The position numbers and the translations under genes are program-made. The notes under the pieces are model-generated. The model had not been told where the DNA came from and ran no database searches. It saw only the letters and a list, made by a program, of their open reading frames with translations. Of a stretch of DNA of 39,052 nt, positions 27,699-36,595 are shown one piece after another; position 1 is the first letter of the stretch, and every line of letters begins with the position of its first letter. Source of the DNA: Planctomycetota bacterium (GTDB taxonomy: Bacteria; Planctomycetota; Planctomycetia; Pirellulales; UBA1268); NCBI GenBank assembly GCA_003669585.1, contig QWOQ01000014.1, forward strand, positions 85,069 to 124,120, read 5' to 3'.

Positions 27699-30428
27699 AT
27701 GTCAAATGTAGCAGCGACCCCCGCACCTGATCCCGAACACGTCCGCCTCTCGGAGGTGACCGATGATGCCAGCGGCTGGCGGCGATGGGGGCCGTATCTT
27801 TCCGATCGCTCGTGGGGCACGGTGCGCGAAGACTATTCGCCCGACGGCGAGGCATGGCGTTTTTTGACGTACGACAAAGCCCGCTCAAAAGCGTTTCGCT
27901 GGGGCGAAGACGGAATTGCCGGCATCTGCGATCGATTTCAACTGCTCTGTCTGGCGCCGACATTCTGGAACGGAAACGATGCGCATTTGAAGGAACGATT
28001 GTTCGGCGTGAATCCGCTCGAGGGGAATCACGGCGAAGATGTGAAGGAGTATTATTTTCACGTCGACAATACGCCGACGCACTCCTTCATGAGTCTCTTA
28101 TACAAGTATCCTCAGCGCGCATTTCCCTACGTTGCACTGATCGAGGAAAACCAGCGGCGGCAAGGACGTGGTCCGGAGTACGAATTGCTCGACACCGGCA
28201 TTTTTGAAGGCGATCGCTACTTCGATATTCTTGTTGAGTACGCAAAGTTTTCGCCGGAGCAGATTGCTGTCCGAATCACCGCCACCAATCGCGGCGGCGA
28301 TGCGGCGCCTCTCAACATTATTCCCACAATGTGGTTTCGCAATACCTGGTCGTGGGGCCAGACGCCTTTGCCCGAGCCGACGATTTCCGCGGCCCAGGGC
28401 CCTGCCGGCACGCTGTGTATGGTTGCCGATGACCGTGAGACACCTTCGGACAGACGGATTCCAAACTCGCATCGGCTGGGCCGACGCTGGCTCATCGGCT
28501 CGACAAAAGATTCCGGTGCAGAAATGCTTTTCACCAATAACGAGACCAACGCCCCGGTCGTGTTTCATCCTGGTGGTACGAGTCTGTCTCGCTATACAAA
28601 AGATGGCTTTCACCGGTTGCTATGTGATGGCGAAAAAGCTGCCGTCAATCCAGATCTCACTGGCACCAAGGCCGGCCTGAATTATTCCTTCGTTGTTCCG
28701 GCCGGTGGGTCTGTCTCGGTGCGACTTCTCTTCACCGATCAACCTCCGCACGATGCTCTTCCCGGCGGGGAAAAGCAGTTGACGACGACCGTTGATGCAC
28801 TCATGGCACAGCGTCGCAAAGAGGCCGATCAGTTTTATGAAAAGCTCGCCCCGCCGCATGCCTCTGCCGACAAGCGACACGTGCAACGCACGGCCTTGGC
28901 CGGCCTGCTCTGGACGAAGCAGAGCTATATCTTTGACGTTGCTGCCTGGCTCGACGGCGACAACCCAGCCGATCCGCCACCGAGCAGTCGTCGCACGATT
29001 CGAAATTCTCACTGGCGACATCTGAACTCGATGCGTGTGCTGACGATGCCCGACACATGGGAGTATCCCTGGTTTGCCGCTTGGGACCTCGCCTTCCATT
29101 GTGTTTCCTTTGCGCTCATTGATCCGAAGTTTGCCAAGGATCAACTCTGGGTGATGCTGTTTGAACAGTTCCAACATCCCAGCGGCCAACTCCCGGCGTA
29201 TGAATGGGAGTTCAACGATTTAAATCCGCCGGTTCACGCGTGGGCCGTGTGGCGGGTTTACAACATGGAAAAGCGGCAGCACGGAACGATCGATCGTGCG
29301 TGGCTGGAACGCTGCTACCACAAGCTGCTGCTTTTGTTTACCAGCTGGGTGAACCGCATTGACCGCGAAGGAAACAACGTCTTTGAAGGAGGCTTTCTCG
29401 GACTCGACAACATCAGCGTCTTTGATCGCAGTAAACCCAGCCAAGACGGCTCGACGCTCGAACAATCCGACGCGACGGGCTGGATGGGAATGTTTTGTCT
29501 CACGATGATGCGCATCTCGCTCGAACTGGCGGCTGAGAATCCGGTGTACGAGGGACTCGCCTCAAAATTTCTTCAGCACTACGTCTACATCGCTCACGCA
29601 ATGAAGAACATGGGCCAACGCGGCTACGCTCTCTTTGATGAAGCGGACGGTTTCTTTTACGACGTGCTGCGGCACCCCAGCGGTCGCTACCAGAAGTTTC
29701 GCGTGCGATCGCTTGTCGGTCTGATCCCTCTGTTTGCAGTCGAGCGACTGGAGTCACAGTGGCTCGAGCCATTCAAAGAGTTTCGGGCAAACCTCAACTG
29801 GTTTCTGGAAAACCGTCAGGAGATGGTGTCGCAGGTGATTCACGCGATTGTTGGAACCGACGGTCGCACGACGCATCTGCTGACGATCATGAATGTCAAT
29901 CAGATAGAGCGAATGCTCTATCGCGTTCATAATGCCGACGAGTTTCTTTCGGAGTACGGCATTCGCTCGCTCTCGAAATCGCATCTGAAAGAGCCCTTTG
30001 AATTTGCCGGCCAAAGTGTTGGCTACGAGCCCGCCGAGGCAGACTGCAAACTCAAAGGAGGCAATTCCAACTGGCGTGGCCCGATCTGGTTTCCAACCAC
30101 ATTTTTAATCATTGAGTCGCTGCGCAAGCTCGGCACGGCATTTGGTCCACACTATCGAATTCTCACGCCGCAATCGGCAGAACAGCCAACCGAACTCCGC
30201 GACATCGCTCGCGACATTGCCGACCGTCTGACGACGATTTTCTTGGCCGATCAGAATGGCCGGCGGCCCGTCTGGGGTGACTCGGAAAAGTTTCAAAACG
30301 ATCCACATTGGCGGGATCATTTACTCTTCTACGAATACTTTCACGGCGATTGTGGCGCGGGCCTTGGGGCAAGCCATCAAACTGGCTGGACCGCGCTTGT
30401 CGCCAATCTGATCGACGAATGGCGATAG
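27699..30428 (+). CDS. GH63-family glucosidase (MGH1-like), cytoplasmic
   Basis: 909 residues from the ATG at 27699 (GGAAAG upstream); 20 more codons in frame carry no likeness. There is no signal peptide. The opening WGPYLSDRSWGTVREDYSPDG and the C-terminal half with YPWFAAWDLAFHCVSFALID, NSNWRGPIWFPTTFLIIE and GASHQTGWTALVANLIDEWR are characteristic of bacterial GH63 (alpha/alpha)6-barrel glycosidases. The Asp in AAWDLAF and the Glu of YEYFHGD are likely the catalytic acid and base. Related enzymes act on mannosylglycerate or glucosylglycerate; the substrate here is unproven. Its base composition is richer in G+C than the genes to its left. Confidence 0.88.
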   Translation: MSNVAATPAPDPEHVRLSEVTDDASGWRRWGPYLSDRSWGTVREDYSPDGEAWRFLTYDKARSKAFRWGEDGIAGICDRFQLLCLAPTFWNGNDAHLKERLFGVNPLEGNHGEDVKEYYFHVDNTPTHSFMSLLYKYPQRAFPYVALIEENQRRQGRGPEYELLDTGIFEGDRYFDILVEYAKFSPEQIAVRITATNRGGDAAPLNIIPTMWFRNTWSWGQTPLPEPTISAAQGPAGTLCMVADDRETPSDRRIPNSHRLGRRWLIGSTKDSGAEMLFTNNETNAPVVFHPGGTSLSRYTKDGFHRLLCDGEKAAVNPDLTGTKAGLNYSFVVPAGGSVSVRLLFTDQPPHDALPGGEKQLTTTVDALMAQRRKEADQFYEKLAPPHASADKRHVQRTALAGLLWTKQSYIFDVAAWLDGDNPADPPPSSRRTIRNSHWRHLNSMRVLTMPDTWEYPWFAAWDLAFHCVSFALIDPKFAKDQLWVMLFEQFQHPSGQLPAYEWEFNDLNPPVHAWAVWRVYNMEKRQHGTIDRAWLERCYHKLLLLFTSWVNRIDREGNNVFEGGFLGLDNISVFDRSKPSQDGSTLEQSDATGWMGMFCLTMMRISLELAAENPVYEGLASKFLQHYVYIAHAMKNMGQRGYALFDEADGFFYDVLRHPSGRYQKFRVRSLVGLIPLFAVERLESQWLEPFKEFRANLNWFLENRQEMVSQVIHAIVGTDGRTTHLLTIMNVNQIERMLYRVHNADEFLSEYGIRSLSKSHLKEPFEFAGQSVGYEPAEADCKLKGGNSNWRGPIWFPTTFLIIESLRKLGTAFGPHYRILTPQSAEQPTELRDIARDIADRLTTIFLADQNGRRPVWGDSEKFQNDPHWRDHLLFYEYFHGDCGAGLGASHQTGWTALVANLIDEWR

Positions 30429-30554
30429 CCGCAGCGGCCGGCACCGAGAGTACCCTCGCTCGTGAGACGCAAACATTTCCAGCGACTTTTCCACTAGACT
30501 TGGAGTCGATTGACCAGTGACCATGTTCATGATGTCAGGCTGCTCATGCTGCTG

Positions 30555-30590
30555 TTCGGTGATCGGTATTCGGTGAGCGCTGTTCGGTGA
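30555..30590 (+). promoter_or_regulatory. Three phased TTCGGTGA direct repeats upstream of the NuoEF-CNBD operon
   Basis: TTCGGTGA occurs at 30555-30562, 30569-30576 and 30583-30590, exactly 14 bp apart. Copies 1 and 3 share 12 bases (GCTGTTCGGTGA). They end 38 bp before the GTG and 50 bp before the ATG of the first operon gene, the place for an operator. No known regulator box is recognised. Confidence 0.5.
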
Positions 30591-30628
30591 CAACTATTCA
30601 TCGGTCCAATTGTTAACCCACCTCCATT

Positions 30629-32389
30629 GTGGCAAGTCCAATGATTGTTCAAGAACTTCACAAGATCCAGCACACGCACCGCTACTTGCCCGATGTGGAG
30701 CTGCGCAAGCTCGCCGAAAGAACCGGCACGCCACTCTACCGGCTGCAGGAAGTGGCGAGCTTTTTCCCACACTTCAAGCTTTCGCCGCCGCCAGCCGTCG
30801 AGGTGCATATCTGCCACGACATGGCCTGCCACCAGCGGGGCTGCACGCAGATGAAGCAGGATCTCCAATCGCTGCTGGCCTCCGAATGCTCTGCCGGAAC
30901 AGTGGCGGTGGAATATGCCTCGTGCCTGGGCCGCTGCGACCGTCCGGTTGCGGCCATGGTCAACGATACACTTTTTGTGAGCCGGTCTGCCGAGTCATTG
31001 GCCGAGATTGCACAAAGCACTCTGGCCGGAAGACCCCACCAGCCCGATGCCGATGGCACCTACGCACTAAACGCCAATCGTCCGTGGCGAATCGATCCCT
31101 ACAACGGCCCATCCACATACCAGGCCGTGCGACTGCTTGTGGCTTCCGGCGACCGGGCGGCTGTGATTGAGCAGCTCAAGGCTTCGGATCTGCGAGGCAT
31201 GGGGGGCGCGGGCGTGCCGGCGCACCAGAAGTGGAGCGATGTCTGGCATGCCAAGGGAGACGAAAAATATATCGTCTGCAATGCCGACGAAAGCGAGCCG
31301 GGCACGTTTAAAGACCGCGAACTTCTCACGCAACACGCGCACCTCGTGCTGGAAGGCGTGATCCTTGCCGGGATTGTGACAGGCGCCACGCGCGGCACGA
31401 TTTATATCCGCCACGAATATGCTGAGCAGATTGAGGTGATGCAGCGCGAGATCATAAGGGCGCAGGATCTGGGCGCGTGTGGGCAGGGCATTTTCAAGAG
31501 CACGCTCAACTTTCCGGTCGAGGTGTTTGCCAGTCCCGGCGGTTACATCTGCGGCGAGCAAAGCGCGCTGATTGAAGCAATGGAAGACCGTCGCGGGCAG
31601 CCGCGTAACAAGCCGCCTCAACTGGAAACTAACGGCCTCTACGACAAGCCTACGCTGGTGAGCAATGTCGAGACGTTTGCGTGGGCTCCGGCGATCATGA
31701 TCAACGGCGGCCAGTGGTATGCGCAGGAAGGGATCAACGGCTGCAAGGGACGGCGGTTTTTTTCGATCTCTGGCGATGTCGCCAAGCCCGGCGTGTATGA
31801 GGTTCCCTGCGGCGTTCTGCTCGGCACGCTGATCGAATTGGCCGGCGGCGTTGTCGGTGAGTTGAAGGCGTTTGCGCCATCGGGCCCGTCGGGCGGATTT
31901 CTGCCCAGAATGCTACCGGTGTCGGCATTGCCACGGGGCTGGGAAAAACGAGTGCCTGCTGAGCTTCTGGAAAAAGTGACTACCAGCGGGGGCTTGGCGA
32001 TTGATATTCTCGACCTCCAACTCGACTTGCAGCGGTTTCGCGATCTGGGTCTGGCAATCGGTGCGGGACTGGTGGTTTATAACGACACTCGCGACATGGT
32101 CGTGGAAGCTTTGAACTGCTCTCAATTTTTTCGCGATGAGTCGTGCGGCAAGTGCGTGCCGTGCCGGATCGGCTCTGAAAAGATCGTGGAAATAGGAGAG
32201 AGCATCGTGGGCAAGCGGCTGGATACGACAGAATTCAAAAAGCAAAAAGAACTCGTGAAAGAACTCACCCGAGCGATGGAGATGACAAGTATCTGCGGGC
32301 TCGGAATGGTAGCAGCCAAGCCGCTGGAGTCGGCCTTGGCGCTTTTTCCAGCCGATCTTGCCGGGCATCTGCGTGGCGGAAAAACGTGA
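30629..32389 (+). CDS. NuoE-NuoF fusion: NADH/FMN-binding diaphorase subunit
   Basis: 586 residues. Residues 1-130 are NuoE-like with a [2Fe-2S] site: C62 and C67 (CHDMAC), C99 and C103 (CLGRC). Residues ~150-586 are NuoF-like: FMN/NADH motif LRGMGGAGVPAHQKW (188-202), CNADESEPGTFKDRELL, SPGGYICGEQSALIE, and a [4Fe-4S] site ESCGKCVPCRIG (C506, C509, C512) plus C556. Such fusions serve as beta subunits of NAD-dependent formate dehydrogenases, bidirectional hydrogenases and related flavin enzymes; here it should oxidise NAD(P)H or reduce NAD(P)+. The start is GTG 30629 or ATG 30641; neither has a clear ribosome binding site. The next gene begins 18 bp later and carries the NuoG-like part. Confidence 0.92.
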   Translation: MASPMIVQELHKIQHTHRYLPDVELRKLAERTGTPLYRLQEVASFFPHFKLSPPPAVEVHICHDMACHQRGCTQMKQDLQSLLASECSAGTVAVEYASCLGRCDRPVAAMVNDTLFVSRSAESLAEIAQSTLAGRPHQPDADGTYALNANRPWRIDPYNGPSTYQAVRLLVASGDRAAVIEQLKASDLRGMGGAGVPAHQKWSDVWHAKGDEKYIVCNADESEPGTFKDRELLTQHAHLVLEGVILAGIVTGATRGTIYIRHEYAEQIEVMQREIIRAQDLGACGQGIFKSTLNFPVEVFASPGGYICGEQSALIEAMEDRRGQPRNKPPQLETNGLYDKPTLVSNVETFAWAPAIMINGGQWYAQEGINGCKGRRFFSISGDVAKPGVYEVPCGVLLGTLIELAGGVVGELKAFAPSGPSGGFLPRMLPVSALPRGWEKRVPAELLEKVTTSGGLAIDILDLQLDLQRFRDLGLAIGAGLVVYNDTRDMVVEALNCSQFFRDESCGKCVPCRIGSEKIVEIGESIVGKRLDTTEFKKQKELVKELTRAMEMTSICGLGMVAAKPLESALALFPADLAGHLRGGKT

Positions 32390-32407
32390 GATGCTCGAAG
32401 GAAAACA

Positions 32408-35059
32408 TTGAAAGCCATACCCATGAGTAGCCATCCAATGAGCGATGAGAACCATGCCCCCGAGCCAATCGCTGCAGGCTTTTACGAGGCCGACTTCGGC
32501 GACGATCAGTTGCTGCCATTGGGCGAAGACGGTCTCTTTGCACGCGACTATAACGGGCAGCTTGTGCGGATGGATAAAGTCACGGCGGCTGATTTTGAAT
32601 CACAGATCACGATCAAGATTGACGGCCGCGATGTGACGGTGCCCAAAGCCGTGCCGATGACCGACTCGCAGGGAAAGCTCGTGCGCGATAGCGAAGGCCG
32701 GCCCATTCCTCGCGCCACAACGATTTTTGATGCGGCCACGAAGGCCTACGCCGGCGAGCCGCACGGCAATCCGATTCCAATTCTCTGCCATCAAGAGCAC
32801 CTCGAGCCAGTGGGGGCCTGCCGGGTCTGTTGCGTGGAGATTGCCAAAGTGAAGCGCGGGAGCATGCAGCGGGAGCGAAAGTTATTGCCTGCCTGCCAGC
32901 ACCGCGTGGAAGACACGATGGAGGTGCAGACGATTGCCTCGCCAGACCTCGCGGCGCGAAAGCGGATCGAATCCAACATTCGCACGATCGTGAATCTCTT
33001 GGCCACCGATCACCTCCCCGAAAACTGGGCACAGAACCAGCCGGCTAACGAACTCGGCCAGATCACCGCACGGCTCGATGATCTTGCGACCGAGGCTCGC
33101 TCGATGGAGCTTGTCGCCGATCCATCGGCCGACCCAGCCGCGATTGAAGCCAAGTGGCCACTGACGGGTACGCAGCAGTTTTCACCCCGTGCAATCAATC
33201 GCGGACGCGACACCTCCTCGCTGCGAATTGCCGTCGATCACAATCAGTGCATCCTCTGCGACCGCTGCGTGCGCGCCTGCACGGATGTCAAGGAAAACTA
33301 CGTCATCGGTCGAACTGGCAAGGGCTATTCCACTCGCATTGGATTTGATCTGGATGATCCAATGGGCTCTTCGAGCTGCGTTTCCTGCGGGGAGTGCATG
33401 GTGTCGTGTCCCACCGGAGCGCTCACGTTCAATCAACTCGTCTATAGCAAGAGTCTTCTCGAGGAGCCGAAGAATCAGAGCGACGACCTCATGTCCAAGG
33501 GCGCCGTGCTGGTGCCAGAAGAGCTCAAGCTCTACAAGATTTTTGCTGGCATTCCGACCAAGTTTCTGGAATGGAATGCGCACTCCATTCAGCGGCGCAT
33601 CTATCGGCCCGGCGATGTGATTTGCCGCGAGGGAGCGTATGGCTCGACGGCGTTTCTCATCGTTCAAGGGAGGATGGGCGTCTCGATCGGAAGAGCACAC
33701 TCGGAAACTGGCACGCACGAAGGGCCGCTCAAGGCCTTTGTGCGCACAGCCACCAATTGGATACAGGGCACGGCCAACGCCCGGCCTCGACGCCAAATAG
33801 AGCAGAGCCAGAGCGTGCATGCTGGCAGTGGCCGATCGCTCTCGCTCGTCGACGGCAAGTGGGTCGATGAGATCACGTCTGCCGATGTGATTTTTGGTGT
33901 CATGTCCTGTTTGAACCACTATCCCCGGTCGGCCACGGTGGTGGCCATTGAAGACACAGAGCTCTTTGAAATCAATAAAAATGTTCTCCATATGTTGCAG
34001 CGGAGCGAGTCGTCCCGCACGATTCTCGATAACGCCTACCGCAGCCATACGCTCAAACGCGAAATTGACGAACTCACGATGTTTGCCGGTCTCGGCCAGA
34101 GCGATCGTGGAAGCTGCGCCGAAATACTCAAGGACAGGGCAGAACTGGTGAGCGTCGAAAAGGGGCAGGTTATTTTCCGTCAGGGGGATCTGGCCACCGA
34201 TTTTTTCAAGGTGCGTAGCGGCTTTGTAAAAGTCTCGCAGCGTATGGGCGAGCAGGAGCGGGTGCTCGACTATCTCGGTCCGGGTCGGACATTCGGCGAG
34301 ATCGGACTGATTTCGGCCATGGTCGATCTCGGGGCCGATCTCTTGGCTACGGGCGGAACTCGAGCCCTCCGCACGGCAACGTGTACGGCACTTGATGACG
34401 TGGAACTCGTACGGATTCACGGCAAAGATTTTCGGGAGATTCTGAACAAATATCCAGCGGTGCGGGAAACGCTGACCGCGGAGGCCAGGCAGTTGCTCAA
34501 ACGCAACGTGCAGAACGTTGCCCAGACGCAGCAAGGGCTGGAGGAGTTTCTCGAAAATGGCCTCTACAGTGCGCAGAAATTACTGGTGCTCGATCTCGAA
34601 AGCTGTACGCGGTGCGATGAATGCACGCGGGCTTGTTCCGACACGCACGAGGGCGTCACGCGGCTGATCCGCGAGGGCCTGCGGTTCGAGAATTTTCTCG
34701 TCGCCAGTTCGTGCCGCTCCTGCCTTGATCCCTACTGCCTTGTGGGCTGTCCTGTCGACGCGATCCATCGCAAGCCTCGCGAGAATCATCCAGGCGCCGT
34801 AGAGATTGTGATCGAGAACCACTGCATCGGCTGCGGACTCTGCTCTACCAACTGCCCGTACGGCAATATTTCGATGCACAAAGAAGAGACTCAGCGAGTC
34901 GCGACTACCTGCGACTTATGCCGCGATCTTGTCGGCCCCGACGAGGATCCCAGTTGCGTCTATGCCTGCCCGCACAATGCGGCGTTTCGCATGAGCGGGC
35001 AAGAGCTTCTCAAAATCGTGAGCGACAAACGCACGCTTGCCGGTAAGCAGTCTGAGTAA
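32408..35059 (+). CDS. Chimeric Fe-S protein: NuoG-like head, two cNMP-binding domains, four-cluster ferredoxin tail
   Basis: 883 residues from a TTG with AAGGA five bases upstream (ATG 32423 is the alternative). Order: ~60-175, plant-type [2Fe-2S] domain with C127, C138, C141, C163; ~272-345, 2[4Fe-4S] ferredoxin with C281, C284, C287, C291 and C324, C327, C330, C334; ~377-530, first cyclic-nucleotide-binding (CAP-ED) domain (RPGDVICREGAYG, later PRSATVVAIEDTELFEI) split by a ~60-residue polar insert; ~558-690, second CAP-ED domain (VEKGQVIFRQGDLATDFF, FGEIGLI, LRTATCTALDDVEL); ~728-860, DmsB/HybA-type ferredoxin with 16 Cys (733, 736, 739, 743; 769, 772, 777, 781; 806, 809, 812, 816; 835, 838, 850, 854). 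No molybdopterin, hydrogenase or DNA-binding helix-turn-helix domain is seen. With the NuoEF partner it looks like a soluble electron relay gated by a nucleotide ligand. The electron acceptor is not in the window. Confidence 0.88.
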   Translation: MKAIPMSSHPMSDENHAPEPIAAGFYEADFGDDQLLPLGEDGLFARDYNGQLVRMDKVTAADFESQITIKIDGRDVTVPKAVPMTDSQGKLVRDSEGRPIPRATTIFDAATKAYAGEPHGNPIPILCHQEHLEPVGACRVCCVEIAKVKRGSMQRERKLLPACQHRVEDTMEVQTIASPDLAARKRIESNIRTIVNLLATDHLPENWAQNQPANELGQITARLDDLATEARSMELVADPSADPAAIEAKWPLTGTQQFSPRAINRGRDTSSLRIAVDHNQCILCDRCVRACTDVKENYVIGRTGKGYSTRIGFDLDDPMGSSSCVSCGECMVSCPTGALTFNQLVYSKSLLEEPKNQSDDLMSKGAVLVPEELKLYKIFAGIPTKFLEWNAHSIQRRIYRPGDVICREGAYGSTAFLIVQGRMGVSIGRAHSETGTHEGPLKAFVRTATNWIQGTANARPRRQIEQSQSVHAGSGRSLSLVDGKWVDEITSADVIFGVMSCLNHYPRSATVVAIEDTELFEINKNVLHMLQRSESSRTILDNAYRSHTLKREIDELTMFAGLGQSDRGSCAEILKDRAELVSVEKGQVIFRQGDLATDFFKVRSGFVKVSQRMGEQERVLDYLGPGRTFGEIGLISAMVDLGADLLATGGTRALRTATCTALDDVELVRIHGKDFREILNKYPAVRETLTAEARQLLKRNVQNVAQTQQGLEEFLENGLYSAQKLLVLDLESCTRCDECTRACSDTHEGVTRLIREGLRFENFLVASSCRSCLDPYCLVGCPVDAIHRKPRENHPGAVEIVIENHCIGCGLCSTNCPYGNISMHKEETQRVATTCDLCRDLVGPDEDPSCVYACPHNAAFRMSGQELLKIVSDKRTLAGKQSE

Positions 35060-35152
35060 GCCCCATCGGTTTCATCTTTATGGTTTAGGTTGAACACGTC
35101 GGCACAATGATTATTATTTTTACCTGCAAAATATTTGAATTATTTTGTGGGT

Positions 35153-36595
35153 TTATTTGATGACTCCCCAAGTCCAATCCATACACGATGACTCAAGAAG
35201 TTTTCTTCTTTCAGCATTTATCGAATCTTTGTTAGTTCTTTGAGTGCTAACCCATCCCCCAAGACGGAACCCATCTTTAGTTTTGAAATGATGTGGCACT
35301 CTTGCCGAGCCATTCGTTTTGACATACTGCTTTAGTTGCTCAAGTCCCTCATCCCACTGATCTGTGAAAGGATCCCAACTCCACCCCTTTAACGACTCAA
35401 GCAGTTTTCTGCGTTCAGTGGATAACAAATCTTTGTGCTTTCTTCGCTCACTAACCCAACTCCCGAGTTTGTAGTCGTCTTTGGTTTTGAAAGCTTGTGC
35501 GGGTCTTGCCGAGCCAGTCTTCTTCACAAACTCCTGCAAATGCTCAAATCCCTCGTTCCATTGATCTGTTAAAGCATCCCAAGTCCAGCCCTTAAATGAC
35601 TCAAGAAGTTTTCTGCGTTCATTAGTCAACAAATCTTTGTTTCTTCTTTGACTCGCAACCCATTCCCCAAGACAGAATTCATCTTTAGTTATAAAACGTT
35701 TTGGCACTCTTGCCGACCCATTTTTATTCACATAATGCTTGAGTTGCTCAAATCCTTCGCTCCACTGATCTGCTAAAGGATCCCAAGTCCAATCCTTACA
35801 CGATGACTCAAGGAGCTGTCTCCGTTCAGTACTAAACGAATCTTTGTACCTTCTTTGACGGCCAATCCATTTCCCAAGTTTAAAGCCATCTTTAGTTTTG
35901 AAAGGTTTTGGCACTCTTGCCGAGCCATTCGTTTTGACATACTGCTTTAGTTGCTCAAATCCCTCGCTCCAACGATCTGTTAGAGCATCCCAAGTCCAAT
36001 CCTTACACGATGACTCAAGGAGATTTCTTTTTTCAGCACTCAACGACTCTTTGTTATTTCTTTGAGCACCAACCCAAGTCCCAAGAGCAAATCGGTCTTT
36101 GGTTTTGAAACTGTGTGGCACTCTTGCCGACTCATTTTTCTTCACATACTGCTTTAGTTGCTCAAATCTTTCGCTCCACTGGTCGTCTAAAAGATCCCAA
36201 CTCCAACCCTTACACGACTCAAGGAGTTTTCTCCGTTCAGCTGATAACGAATCTTTGTTTGCTCTTTGATTGCTTACCCAAATCCCAAGATTAAACCCAT
36301 CTTTGGTTGTGAACATTGTTGGCACTCTTGCCGACTCATTTTTCTTCACATACTGCTTTAGTTGTTCAAATCCTTCGCTCCACTGGTCGTCGAAAAGATT
36401 CCAACTCCAGCCCTGAAACGCTTCAAGAAGTTTTCTTCTTTCAGCACTCAACGAGTCTTTGTTCGTTCTTTGACGGCCAACCCATTGTCCAAGAGTAAAC
36501 CCATCTTCGGTTTCGAAATGTTGTGGCACTCTTGCCGAGCCATTCGTTTTCACAAACTCCAGCAACAACCCATACCAAAACATCCACGATGATGT
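35153..36595 (-). repeat. Seven tandem ~205-bp coding repeats (HA domains)
   Basis: The 3' 1.44 kb of the helicase gene is a direct repeat of about 204-207 bp, seven copies. The blocks reading, on the minus strand, GARVP-like 'SARVP' and 'ERRKLLES' recur with near-identical DNA, e.g. the plus-strand 'ggcactcttgccga' appears six times. High DNA identity implies recent expansion or ongoing exchange between units. Confidence 0.85.

Noticed and set aside
33182..34534. 450-codon minus-strand frame inside the chimeric Fe-S gene
   Set aside because: Long only because the overlying gene is GC-rich; the plus strand carries unambiguous ferredoxin and CAP-ED motifs.
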